Assembly: GCA_037447655.1 (NCBI GenBank)
Contig: JBBHKE010001710.1
Location: 176,758 to 240,757 of the forward strand
Origin: Zygnema cylindricum
Taxonomy: Eukaryota; Streptophyta; Zygnematophyceae; Zygnematales; Zygnemataceae
DNA: 64,000 nucleotides
Direction: 5' to 3'
Position 1 is the stretch's first letter. Every line of letters begins with the position of its first letter. Shown piece by piece: positions 47,692 through 56,815 of this stretch. The translations under genes and the position numbers were made by a program. The notes beneath the pieces were generated by a model. It saw only the letters and a program-made list of their open reading frames with translations. It made no database searches and had not been told where the DNA came from.

Positions 47692-48184
47692 TCAAACCAT
47701 ACAGGGATTTCAACAGTTTACAGACCATATTTTCTTTTCCAGTCTCTTCATACCTTTCAGGCTACTTTATATAAATTACTTCCTCTAAATCTCCATGCAA
47801 GAAAGCTGTCTTAACATCCATTTGATGTAGTTCCATATTCTCAATGGCCGCTAAGGATAACAAAATTCTAACAGTTGGAAATCGGAAAACCGGAGAAAAT
47901 GTCTCTTCATAGTCAATTCCCTCTTTCAGACTATAGCCTTTAGCAACAAGCCTAGCCTTATATCTTTCAATAGAGTTATCTGGATTCAACTTTACTTTAA
48001 AGACCCACTTACAGCCGATGGCTTTTCGGTCTGGTGGAAGCTCCACAAGCTCCCAAGTTTGAGCCTCCATTATCGATCGCATTTCATCTTTAGCCGCAGC
48101 GATCCATTGATCTTTTTCCGGAGCTGAAAAGGCTTCTTTTATTGTGACCGGTTCCATCATGCTGGCAGATAATAGAGCAGTTTT

Positions 48185-48300
48185 GCAGCTTCGCAATTTC
48201 GCAGCGTCGCAGCTTTGCAGCTTCGCAACGTCGCAGCTTTGCAGCTTCGCAGCGTCGCAACTTTGCAGCTTCGCAGCATCGCAGCTTCGCAGCGTCGCAG
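48185..48300. repeat. 8-bp tandem array in E7, 14.5 units
   Basis: Same units as in E6 but 24 bp (three units) shorter, a difference that keeps the reading frame. Confidence 0.9.
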
Positions 48301-50783
48301 TTTTCAGTCAGATCCACTGATCCGACAGAAAATAGCGCAGCTTCGCAGTGTCGCAGCCTGCTGCTTTGCCTTTTTCCCCCCGAAAAATCTGAGGCTGGAA
48401 TTGTTGGATCCGTAGGTTGCCGCCGAGGAGGAGGTGGTGGAGGAGGAGGATGATTCTCCACAAGGGGACCAGCCGGAGGGTCCAAAGTGGGACTAGAAGA
48501 AGCGAGAGGAACACTTTCAAAAATAACATATTCTTTGATTTTGGAATTTTTTCAAAATCTGTCATACCAAAAACATCTACCGATCTGCTCTCTTCTTTAA
48601 CCTGAATATTTCTAGCAGTCTGAAGAGTATTCCTATCCCTATTAAATACTCTATAGCCCACGAATTCATCATCATAACCCATAAAAATTCTTGGAATCGA
48701 TTTTGGACTAAGCTTAGAAATAGGGAGATTATCCAAAATAAAACATTTACTCCCAAAAACTCGGAACTGACTAACATTCGGTTTTCTTCCGGTCCACACT
48801 TCATATGGTGTTTTCCCTTTTACTGCTCTAGTCTCTATTCTATTTCTAATATATGACGCACACGAGAAAGCTTCACCCCAAAATTTGAAATCTATTCCTT
48901 TATCTAGTAACATAGATTTTGCACTTTCTGTTAGAGTTCGGTTGATTCTTTCGGATACTCCATTCTGTTCCGGAGTATAAGGAACTGTAAATTGCCGAGA
49001 AATGCCATTGTCTTTTAAGTATTCAGAAAATGCATGAGAAATATATTCCCCTCCGTTGTCGGACCGAAGGGAAAGGATCGGTTTCCCATGAAGTTTTTCG
49101 GCCCATACCCGAAAATGCTTGAAGTGAGTGAGCACTTCACTCTTTTCTTTCATAAAGTAAACCTTGCTATATCTTGAGAAGTCATCTGTAAAAGTGACCA
49201 AAAACCGGTTTCCACTGAGTGAAGGAACTTTTGATGGCCCCCACACATCCGAATGAATAATTTGCAGCAAATCCGTTGCCCGGTTATCCGCTGTCTGAGG
49301 TAGTGACAGCTTATGAAGTTTTCCCAAAGCACATCCATCACATACATGGGAATGTGTTTCTCCTAATTTAACACCATCTATCATATTTTGCTTTACCATT
49401 TTATCAAGCCTTTCATGATGAACATGACCGAGCCTCTTATGCCACAAAACATTTTCCGGAAGGACACTAGAGTATGCAAAGTCAATTTCATTAGCCAAGT
49501 CCATCCGGTACAACAAGTTTGGGCCTCTAGTTCCTACCAGAGCTACCTTCCCATCTTTAGTTACTACCTTTTTCCCATTCTTTTGTAAAATTTCAAAACC
49601 TTTCATTTCTGCTACCGAAGTGGAAAACAAATTTTTTGTAAACTTTGGGATATAGAGAACATCATGCAAGGTTCTCTTTACAATCTGACCATTGATGTCA
49701 CATGCTAACTCCACGCTTCCCTTTGCCGTAGCTTCCACACCGCTGTCATCCGCGTAATAAATGCGACGAGTGGGAATTGGAGTAAGCGTTTTGAAGTAAG
49801 CCCGGTTGCCGCACATGTGGGAGGAGCATCCGGAGTCCATAATCCATCCGTTCTCTCGAGGTCCCTCCATGAGATCTTTTGCAAGAGCAAAGAACTTGTC
49901 ATCATCCGATTGCGGAAATCTGACCACATCTTTCTTTTCTTCCGGTGGTTCATCTTGTGACGTCTCATCAAATGCAAGGAATGCCGCATTTTTAATCGGC
50001 AGTTTTGATGTCGGAAATTTTGATGATGAATCCTCCGATCGCACCCTCCATCCCGCACGATAAATTCCTGTTTCACACGCTTTTATAAATGCCGGACACA
50101 GCCGAAAAACATGACCTTGACCAAAGCAATAGACACACCTATCATATTGCCTATAATTCGGATTGGGGGTAAAGTTTCTGTTTCCAGAAAAACCAACCGG
50201 CTTATATGTCTGTGCATTGTAAGCAACCACTGATTGACCACCATTTAATGCTATCTGAGTTGCCTCTTCGTCTAGGATATAAGCCTGAGCGACTGCTATA
50301 TTCCATTTACTCTTCTCTAACCGTCTTAGCTGCTCCGCTGCTCCTCTATATTCAGTAGGAAGCCCTCTCATTAGAATCATAGCTTGATGATAAGGAGGAA
50401 AACACCCCCCGGAACATGCATTCTCCGATAATAGAAGTTTCAAGCCATTACAATATGAGTTCATGTCACCCCCAGTATACTTATAGTCCCAGATTTTTCC
50501 AGCAGTAACAACCTCATTCTGCTCACTGGCTAAGACATAAGATTCACTCAAGGCCTTCCATATTTCAGATGCCGTAGAAATATTGATATATGTCATGTTA
50601 AGATCTTCTGACAAAAGTAACTTCAACACATGCAATGCATCTTCATTTTTCTTTCCAAACTCCGGATCCGTATCTGGAAGAATACCCGAAATCACATCAT
50701 ATAATTTCACTTGTTTCAAATAAGACTTAGTCAAATCCGCCCAATAAAGATACTTTTGCCCATTAAACACCGGGATCCGTGAG

Positions 50784-50798
50784 GGAGGGCCCGTGACC
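50784..50798 (-). other. E7 primer-binding site
   Basis: GGTCACGGGCCCTCC on the minus strand, directly after the LTR, identical to E6. Confidence 0.65.
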
Positions 50799-51799
50799 TG
50801 TTGATTTGAGGCAGCTGGTGCCACTGAAGAAGATGAAGAAGCACCAGCAGTTGCCATGATAATCAATTGTGTAAAGAGGAAACTCTCACGAAATCCCACA
50901 AACAACCAACTTCACAATGAAGCCCAAAGCAAACCAGACACACCCTAGGTCTGCAAATTTGCCACAATATAAAAATTTACACCAGAGAAACCACATGCAG
51001 AATTTCACAAAGTTCTGCCAAAAGATCACAATGATCTTATAATTCAAACACACCCAAAAACTGCTTCGCAGTTTTTCCTACACAACAATCCTACTTTTCT
51101 TAAAGTAATCTAAGTCCTATATATACAAGTGAGCCTACGGCTGATCACACCGTACTACAACTACCGTGGTCAATTGGTACACTACTCTTTATTAACAAAA
51201 TCCCACCGTCGAATGCACATAATTATTTCCACCAATCAGACAGCAGCTAGAAATGAAATAGTACGCGGTTAAAGTTCGTCCGCTGAAATGACGGTATAGT
51301 CAATACTTCTCTTCCAAAAATGACGGCGGACTTCGTCCGCTTTCCACGTATTCTTTCATCACCGAAGATAAACCTCCACGTATAAATTTGGTCCTCAAAT
51401 GTAACTGTACCTTTTCTTCTAAAACAACCAAACTTGACTTTCTCACGGACCGACACGTGTGCCTAAAGTGCACCGAATCTGTGTACTCCTTTTCGAGTTA
51501 CATACTCACTAAATCATGTCCCCGTCAATTTATCTTCACACAAACTGACTCATATTCAGAACACCTTTCTTGCGCAGACTGCTATAGCTGCTATGATTGC
51601 TATGACTGCTATGACTGCTATGATCTGTCAGCGCAGCTGTGATATTAGAGCAGCGCAGCTGCGATGTCAGATCAGAGCACCATAGCAGCATAGCAACAAG
51701 TGTAGAGTGCTCAAGGTTTCTAGCTGCGATGTCAGACTTAGCGCAGCATGGCAACATAGCAGCAAGATATAGGGAGAACTTAAGGTTTCCAAAACAACA
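50799..51799 (-). repeat. E7 5' LTR (1001 bp)
   Basis: TATA box at 51119-51126. The last 59 bp encode the start of gag (MATAGASSSSSVAPAASNQ), with the next codon straddling the LTR/PBS border. Confidence 0.95.
51119..51126 (-). promoter_or_regulatory. TATA box of E7 5' LTR
   Basis: TATATATA in a TTGTATATATAGGACTTAG context, conserved in all four lineage-B LTRs. Transcription would run leftward, leaving roughly 230-300 nt of leader before gag ATG 50857. Confidence 0.65.
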
Positions 51800-51838
51800 C
51801 TTTCTTCTCCAGGTCACAGGTTCAAATCCTGTCTGTTG
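51800..51838 (+). other. 3' half of tRNA-like domain in E8 LTR (split by E7)
   Basis: GGTCACAGGTTCAAATCCTGT gives a perfect 5-bp T-stem with a 7-nt loop, then an acceptor-like CTGTTGCA. The 5' half is at 45465-45512, with AGCCCTAATGGATAAGGCG and anticodon-loop-like CTTCTAA (UCU, as in tRNA-Arg). E7 sits between the halves. Confidence 0.65.
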
Positions 51839-51985
51839 CAACCTAACTTTTGCACGAGCCTTCTCTTCTGTCTATCTTCTCATCTGTCTGAGGCAGCCAT
51901 GGGTGCCTATGAATTCTCAAACAACAAGTATGAGAACTGGAGGATCCAAAAAAAAAGGTAGAATATAAAATATCACTTTTCAACA
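51800..51985 (-). repeat. E8 LTR, right portion
   Basis: Ends TTTTCAACA before a reversed polypurine tract, so this is the start of the E8 3' LTR in element orientation. Contains the shared CATACTTGTTG and CCATGGCTGCCT words on the minus strand. Confidence 0.75.
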
Positions 51986-52413
51986 CTCCCCTTATTTTCT
52001 AGTCTATCTTTTCTTTCAGTTCACACTTCTCCCTACAAAATGTTAATTTGGGAGAAGTACCGGCTTAGTCATCATATCTACTACCATCTCTCCATCCGGT
52101 CTATATTCCAAAAAATAATTATTTTATTCTGAACTTTCTCTCTAACAAAGCTCAAACGAATATCCATATGCTTTGCTGCAATTGCAATCGCAGCTTGATT
52201 GTCACAAAATATCTTTTGCACTCCACTCTTCACATATCCCAGTTCGTAAAGCAAAGATTTCACCCACATCAATCATTTCATAGCCGAACAATAGGCCATA
52301 TACTCAGCCTCCATGGTGGATTGAGCAATCACCTTTTGTTGCTTGTTGCTCCAACAACAAGCCCCATTCCCAACATATGGCATCACTCCAAGTGGTGATG
52401 TCAAGATTATCCC
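51986..52413 (-). pseudogene. pol: E8 polypurine tract and RNase H fragment
   Basis: CTCCCCTTATTTTCTAGTC (51986-52004) is the reversed tract. The fragment encodes KSLLYELGYVKSG, IFCDNQAAIAIAA and MDIRLSFVREKV, with the NPKHHF block deleted. Cut at ATCCC (52409-52413) by E9. Confidence 0.85.
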
Positions 52414-53650
52414 TGTTGAAATTTATGTATTTTCTAGGTCTGTATTGGAAAAATAAATAGAGTAAGTTAGCAAAGGCAAACCTGCTTCTCGCTCAACTCT
52501 CTCCGGTCCCCATACTTGTTGCAGTGACTGAAGACTAGAGAGAGAGCTAGAGCCATGGCTGTCTAAAGAGGATAGACTAATTCGTAGTTTGTACCAAAAT
52601 GGTTCTGCCGGTTCCAGGATTTGATCCTGGTACCTACATCCTACTACAGACGTTAGCTTTAGCCTATAGCTTAGAGTAAACAATGGCATAAGTAGGGTAC
52701 AATAGGTATTTATACATGGACAAGAAGAGAGTTCTAACAAACTAACATATAACCAAAAGGTGCTCTGAACCAGATTTCAACCATCGTCTGTGGTTATATT
52801 CGTAGACGTAAGCCTTAACCAATAAGGCGCTATCAAAACGATACACTTGACAGGTTTTATAAATATCTAAACATTAACAAAACAACTAATTAACACCAGA
52901 CTAACCAAAAGGAGCAATTCCTGCATGTACGCGAATCTAAACCGTGTAAAATATGTTTTGATCGGACGGCCGGCATTATAGCCGCCACGCGAAGTGAGCT
53001 TTTGGCGGCATACGGAGATAGCGTCACGCGGTGCCACGTGGCGCCACATTATTTGATATCGGAGAAGATGGGAAGAAGAACCATGGCTCCCGATTTGACA
53101 GGTGTCACCTTGTAGACCTTGTCGTACAATGGACGTACAATAAGTACATCGCCCATTGTACCTTCTTGTACTATATAGTGTTCCTATTGGACTAGGGTTT
53201 AGCAATAGGTAGTCATGAGTAGGCAGACTAAGACTTAGAGATATTTCGGTACCTCTCTCTAAGAGAGCTTGTAACTATAAAGGTCATCTTTGACCAGCTA
53301 TAACTTACTGCTCAGGTGAGCAAATTCAATGATTCTTTTTGCGTTTGACTCAGGGGAGTCTTGTCCTCACAGGGGTGAGAGTGGTCAGAATATTTGTGTG
53401 CCTGGGCGGCACTTATTCAGTGGGAAAGTCAAAGTGGGGAATATTGTCCAAAACACATATTGAAGCTTTACATTTTGTGGTGGAACTGAGCACACAGAAG
53501 GTCTTCTCTTCACAGGGGTGAAGGTATATTGGGGTTTTTATTGTCAAGGGATCATTTTTTTGGGTTTATATCAACTTGGAGTCGGCACTATCTAGATTAG
53601 CTTCTTTTGGATCTGCGAATTCTGTGGGCAATGGAGCCCATAGAATTTCA
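52414..53650 (+). repeat. E9 5' LTR (1237 bp)
   Basis: TGTTGAAATT to AGAATTTCA. About 200 bp longer than other lineage-A LTRs because of an extra segment after the ACTCAGGGGAGTC block (53350-53580). Contains a tRNA-like domain and the gag ATG at 53631. Confidence 0.92.
52606..52680 (-). other. tRNA-like domain in E9 5' LTR
   Basis: T-arm CCAGG-ATTTGAT-CCTGG (52614-52630) is a perfect stem. Minus strand has AGCTATAGGCTAAAGC (D-arm-like) and GTAGGTACCAGGATCAAATCC. The acceptor-like stem is weak. Confidence 0.6.
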
Positions 53651-54161
53651 AGTTATGGGCCCACCATCTAGGGTGCCTATGTTCGATGGAACAGACTTCA
53701 CTTATTGGGAGTTTATTATGGAGGGATTGCTTTTCGAGAAGCACTTATGGGGAATTGTTTTGGGACAAGTGAGATGTCCGCCACCTGGCTTTGGAGGAGC
53801 TTACTGTGGAGAACCATCTGAGGCTGTCCAGAATATCAACCGGAGTTCAAATGCAACGAAAGGTGAAGGGAAAAATATTGTGATGGAAGGGGGAAAAGGG
53901 GAGAAGGATAAAGGGACACTTATGGTGAGGGGAGCTATGCTCTCCGCCACATCTTCACTTAGAGGGGTTATAAGTATAACTCAAGAAAATGATAGTAAAA
54001 TTTGGGAGTATAAAAACACTATAGCAAAACATCTTATACTTAGATATGTGTCTAAGTCCATAGCTATCACTCATTTAAGTCTTACCAAGTCTTCGGAAAT
54101 ATGGAAAACACTAAGGCAGATTTATAAGAGTGAGACTATTCAGAGGCAGCAGTTAGTATAA
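53631..54161 (+). CDS. gag: E9 gag N-terminal ORF
   Basis: ATG 53631 lies in the LTR (MEPIEFQVMGPPSR). 176 codons carry the gag N-terminal pattern (VPMFDGTDFTYWEF, EKHLWGIVLGQV, KIWEYKNTIAKHLILRYVSK). It ends at TAA 54159-54161, the only in-frame stop between here and 55712. Either a recent mutation or a point of readthrough or reinitiation. Confidence 0.8.
   Translation: MEPIEFQVMGPPSRVPMFDGTDFTYWEFIMEGLLFEKHLWGIVLGQVRCPPPGFGGAYCGEPSEAVQNINRSSNATKGEGKNIVMEGGKGEKDKGTLMVRGAMLSATSSLRGVISITQENDSKIWEYKNTIAKHLILRYVSKSIAITHLSLTKSSEIWKTLRQIYKSETIQRQQLV
53651..53665 (+). other. E9 primer-binding site
   Basis: AGTTATGGGCCCACC, 14/15 to the E1 site, identical to E2. Confidence 0.75.
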
Positions 54162-54293
54162 CAGGAAATAGAGGCCTATGTTTATAAAGGCGGTAACATT
54201 ATAGAGTTTTGCAATGATATTGCTGCGTTATATGTTGAGCTTGCTAGTGCGGGGTATGTAGAATCTGAGGAGAGAAAGATCAATACACTACTC

Positions 54294-55585
54294 ATGAAAC
54301 TCCCAGATGAGTACGAAAACATCATTAATCGTATGCAGGCAATGGATGGCTCTTCATGGACTTGGAGCTTTACCATGGGGATAATTCTTGTGAGGGAAAG
54401 CACTTTGGAGCTTCGTAGGGGAAGTGAGAGGGTAACTGCATTTACAGCTGGTGGTGATTGGCGGAAGCGTGATGAGAGGAACGGCGATGACGAGCGGAAG
54501 CGTGATGAGAGGAAGAAAGACGAAGGCAAACCTTATCGGAACTTTGGTGGAAAGAGAGGGAGAGGAAAAGAAAGGGGAGCTTTGAAAAAGGGTGTTTGCT
54601 TCTTTTGTAGAGAACCGGGTCACTATATAGAGGAGTGTCCTTGTTTGGAAGAACTTCGAAGTTGGAATGTGAAAGAGGAGGAAGAAGGGGAAGAGGAGAA
54701 AGAGGATGAAGAAATTTTGGAGCTTCTTCACATCGGTAAAATGGAGAAGAGAGAGAAGTACACAGAAATTACACGAAATCAACGATGTGCTTTTGGAGGT
54801 ATAAGGGAAGTAAAGGGAAGGGAGGTACTTGAGGGAGTTAGAAATGATGAGGATGTGAAAGAGTGTAAAAAGTATGACTTAGAAATGAGAAAGTCAAATC
54901 TAGGATACATAAATGAAAAAGGGAAAAATAAAAATAATGAGGATAATTTTATAAATGTTTTGGAAACAGAAAACTGGTTGGAAAGGGAGACTTCAACGGA
55001 TTTGGAGGAAAGGGGAGAAGTAAAACTAGAGGGGGTTTTAAAGGATAGGGGAGAAAACAAATATTTAATGAAAGGTTTAGGGGAGGAGAAATACTCTTTG
55101 AAAATCATTATAGAAAGTGATAGTGGAAAGAATTCCATGGGAGAGAGTGAGGAAAGTTCAGAAAATGGGTTGAGTATCATGGATAAAAATATGAGCTCGG
55201 AAGATGTAGATTTTATGAGGAACTTAGTGGGGAATCTTGATATAACGATAAATATGGGGGGTAATGGTTTTGACATCACTAATGGGAGTGATGGCATTTA
55301 TGGTGGTGTGCCTGTAAAAGGGTTAGCATCTGGGTGTGTGTCGCAGATTGGGGATGGGGCTGGTTTTTTGAATTGCAAGAGGGAAATCGGATTCTGTGTG
55401 GATGGAAAAGAGATGAGTGGGATAAAATCTTTGCTGGGATTTATGGAAAATTGTATGCTTAATAAAAAATGTGATCAGCAAGATGGAATGTTTATTTCAG
55501 CTCATCTAACGGACCTTTTAAAATACGAGAGTATTCACATAAAGTTTAATGAGGAGAAAAACAAGAGGAAAAAGAAAAGAAGGAA

Positions 55586-55638
<53 letters not shown>

Positions 55639-55712
55639 TAGTGGAAAGTAGACTAGAAAATAAGGGGAGTGTTGAAATTTATGTATTTTCTAGGTCTATA
55701 TTGGAAAAATAA
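54294..55712 (+). CDS. E9 gag C-terminus fused to a compressed, non-catalytic pol remnant
   Basis: 472 codons in the same frame as the preceding gag ORF. Holds MKLPDEYENIINRM (gag), a Lys/Arg/Asp-rich stretch, a good knuckle C102-FF-C105-REPG-H110-YIEE-C115, and QRCAFGGIRE, which in other copies precedes protease. After that, short islands recall pol in the right order: DEDVKECKKYDL (integrase end), KGLGEEKYSLKI (RT), MSSEDVDFM (RT end), DITNGSDGIYGG and SGCVSQIGDGAG (RNase H). All catalytic motifs are gone, yet no stop has arisen. The tail is charged, ends in a (TA)n-encoded Ile-Tyr run, and reads through the polypurine tract into the 3' LTR. Confidence 0.8.
55594..55635. repeat. (TA)n microsatellite in E9 ORF
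   Basis: About 21 TA units after an A-rich tract, encoding alternating Ile and Tyr in frame. Confidence 0.9.
55651..55669 (+). other. E9 polypurine tract
   Basis: GACTAGAAAATAAGGGGAG, identical to E1, abuts the 3' LTR. Confidence 0.85.
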
Positions 55713-56815
55713 ATAGAGTAAGTCAGCAAAGGCAAACGTGCTTCTCGCTCAACTCTCTCCGGTCCCCATACTTGTTGCAGTCACTGAAGACTAGAGAGAG
55801 AGCTAGAGCCATGGTTGTCTAAAGAGGATAGACTAATTCGTAGTTTGTACCAAAATGATTGTGTCGGTTCCAGGATTTGATCCTGGTACCTACATCCTAC
55901 TACAGACGTTAGCTTTAGCCTATAGCTTAGAGTAAACAATGGCATAAGTAGGGTACAATAGGTATTTATACATGGACAAGAAGAGAGTTCTAACAAACTA
56001 ACATATAACCAAAAGGTGCTCTGAACCAGATTTCAACCATCGTCTGTGGTTATATTCGTAGACGTAAGCCTTAACCAATAAGGCGCTATCAAAACGATAC
56101 ACTTGACAGGTTTTATAAATATCTAAACATTAACAAAACAACTAATTAACACCAGACTAACCAAAAGGAGCAATTCCTGCATGTACGCGAATCTAAACCG
56201 TGTAAAATATGTTTTGATCGGACGGCCGGCATTATAGCCGCCACGCGAAGTGAGCTTTTGGCGGCATACGGAGATAGCGTCACGCGGTGCCACGTGGCGC
56301 CACATTATTTGATATCGGAGAAGATGGGAAGAAGAACCATGGCTCCCGATTTGACAGGTGTCACCTTGTAGACCTTGTCGTACAATGGACGTACAATAAG
56401 TACATCGCCCATTGTACCTTCTTGTACTATATAGTGTTCCTATTGGACTAGGGTTTAGCAATAGGTAGTCATGAGTAGGCAGACTAAGACTTAGAGATAT
56501 TTCGGTACCTCTCTCTAAGAGAGCTTGTAACTATAAAGGTCATCTTTGACCAGCTATAACTTACTGCTCAGGTGAGCAAATTCAATGATTCTTTTTGCGT
56601 TTGACTCAGGGGAGTCTTGTCCTCACAGGGGTGAGAGTGGTCAGAATATTTGTGTGCCTGGGCGGCACTTATTCAGTGGGAAAGTCAAAGTGGGGAATAT
56701 TGTCCAAAACACATATTGAAGCTTTACATTTTGTGGTGGAACTGAGCACACAGAAGGTCTTCTTTTCACAGCGGTGAAGGTATATTGGGGTTCTTATTGT
56801 CAAGGGATCATTTAT
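55670..56815 (+). repeat. E9 3' LTR, last about 90 bp deleted
   Basis: Matches the 5' LTR up to GGGATCATTTATTTG, then switches to E10 sequence at a short TTTG microhomology. The second target duplication is lost with it. Confidence 0.88.
55862..55936 (-). other. tRNA-like domain in E9 3' LTR
   Basis: Same perfect T-arm CCAGG-ATTTGAT-CCTGG as in the 5' LTR. Confidence 0.6.

Larger units (their letters stand above)
46537..50857 (-). pseudogene. gag-pol: E7 gag-pol: intact gag-PR-IN, broken RT
   Basis: One 865-codon frame (50905-48308; likely start ATG 50857 within the LTR, MATAGASSS). Counted from 50905 it holds knuckle C257-C260-H265-C270, protease D357-S-G, pre-integrase WHKRLGH at 488-494, and integrase D553, D616, E652 (D-35-E). 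The conserved linker is shifted by a 1-nt deletion near 48530 (shared with E6), and TGA 48308-48310 follows. RT resumes in the gag frame after the 8-bp array, then has CAG to TAG at 47762-47764 and a 40-bp tandem duplication. YVDD and RNase H are intact after that (47559-46537). Confidence 0.93.
45513..51799 (-). mobile_element. E7: young copia element, lineage B (minus), target duplication CTTTC
   Basis: Both LTRs are 1001 bp (45513-46513, 50799-51799) with about 7 differences by eye (about 99.3%). CTTTC at 45508-45512 and 51800-51804. The youngest full-length element in the window along with E9. Confidence 0.96.
52414..56815 (+). mobile_element. E9: young non-autonomous copia element with gag-derived ORF
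   Basis: LTRs 52414-53650 (1237 bp) and 55670-56815 (truncated), about 99% identical by eye. PBS and polypurine tract are intact. The internal region is only 2019 bp against 4342 bp in E1 and has no protease, integrase, RT or RNase H active site. Resembles the TR-GAG / LARD class of non-autonomous elements. Confidence 0.9.

Noticed and set aside
48500-48545. Programmed frameshift site between integrase and the linker in E6/E7
   Set aside because: No slippery heptamer is visible; a shared 1-nt deletion in an A-run explains it more simply. Left open only as recoding in general.
48308-48560. Hydrophobic stretch (LFLKVFLSLLLVPL) in E6/E7 as a membrane or envelope domain
   Set aside because: It is an out-of-frame reading after a 1-nt deletion; the adjacent frame carries the conserved linker PTDPTIPASDF.
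51800-51838. Functional tRNA gene
   Set aside because: T-arm is perfect, but the 5' half is 6 kb away beyond E7 and the acceptor strands do not pair even after joining.
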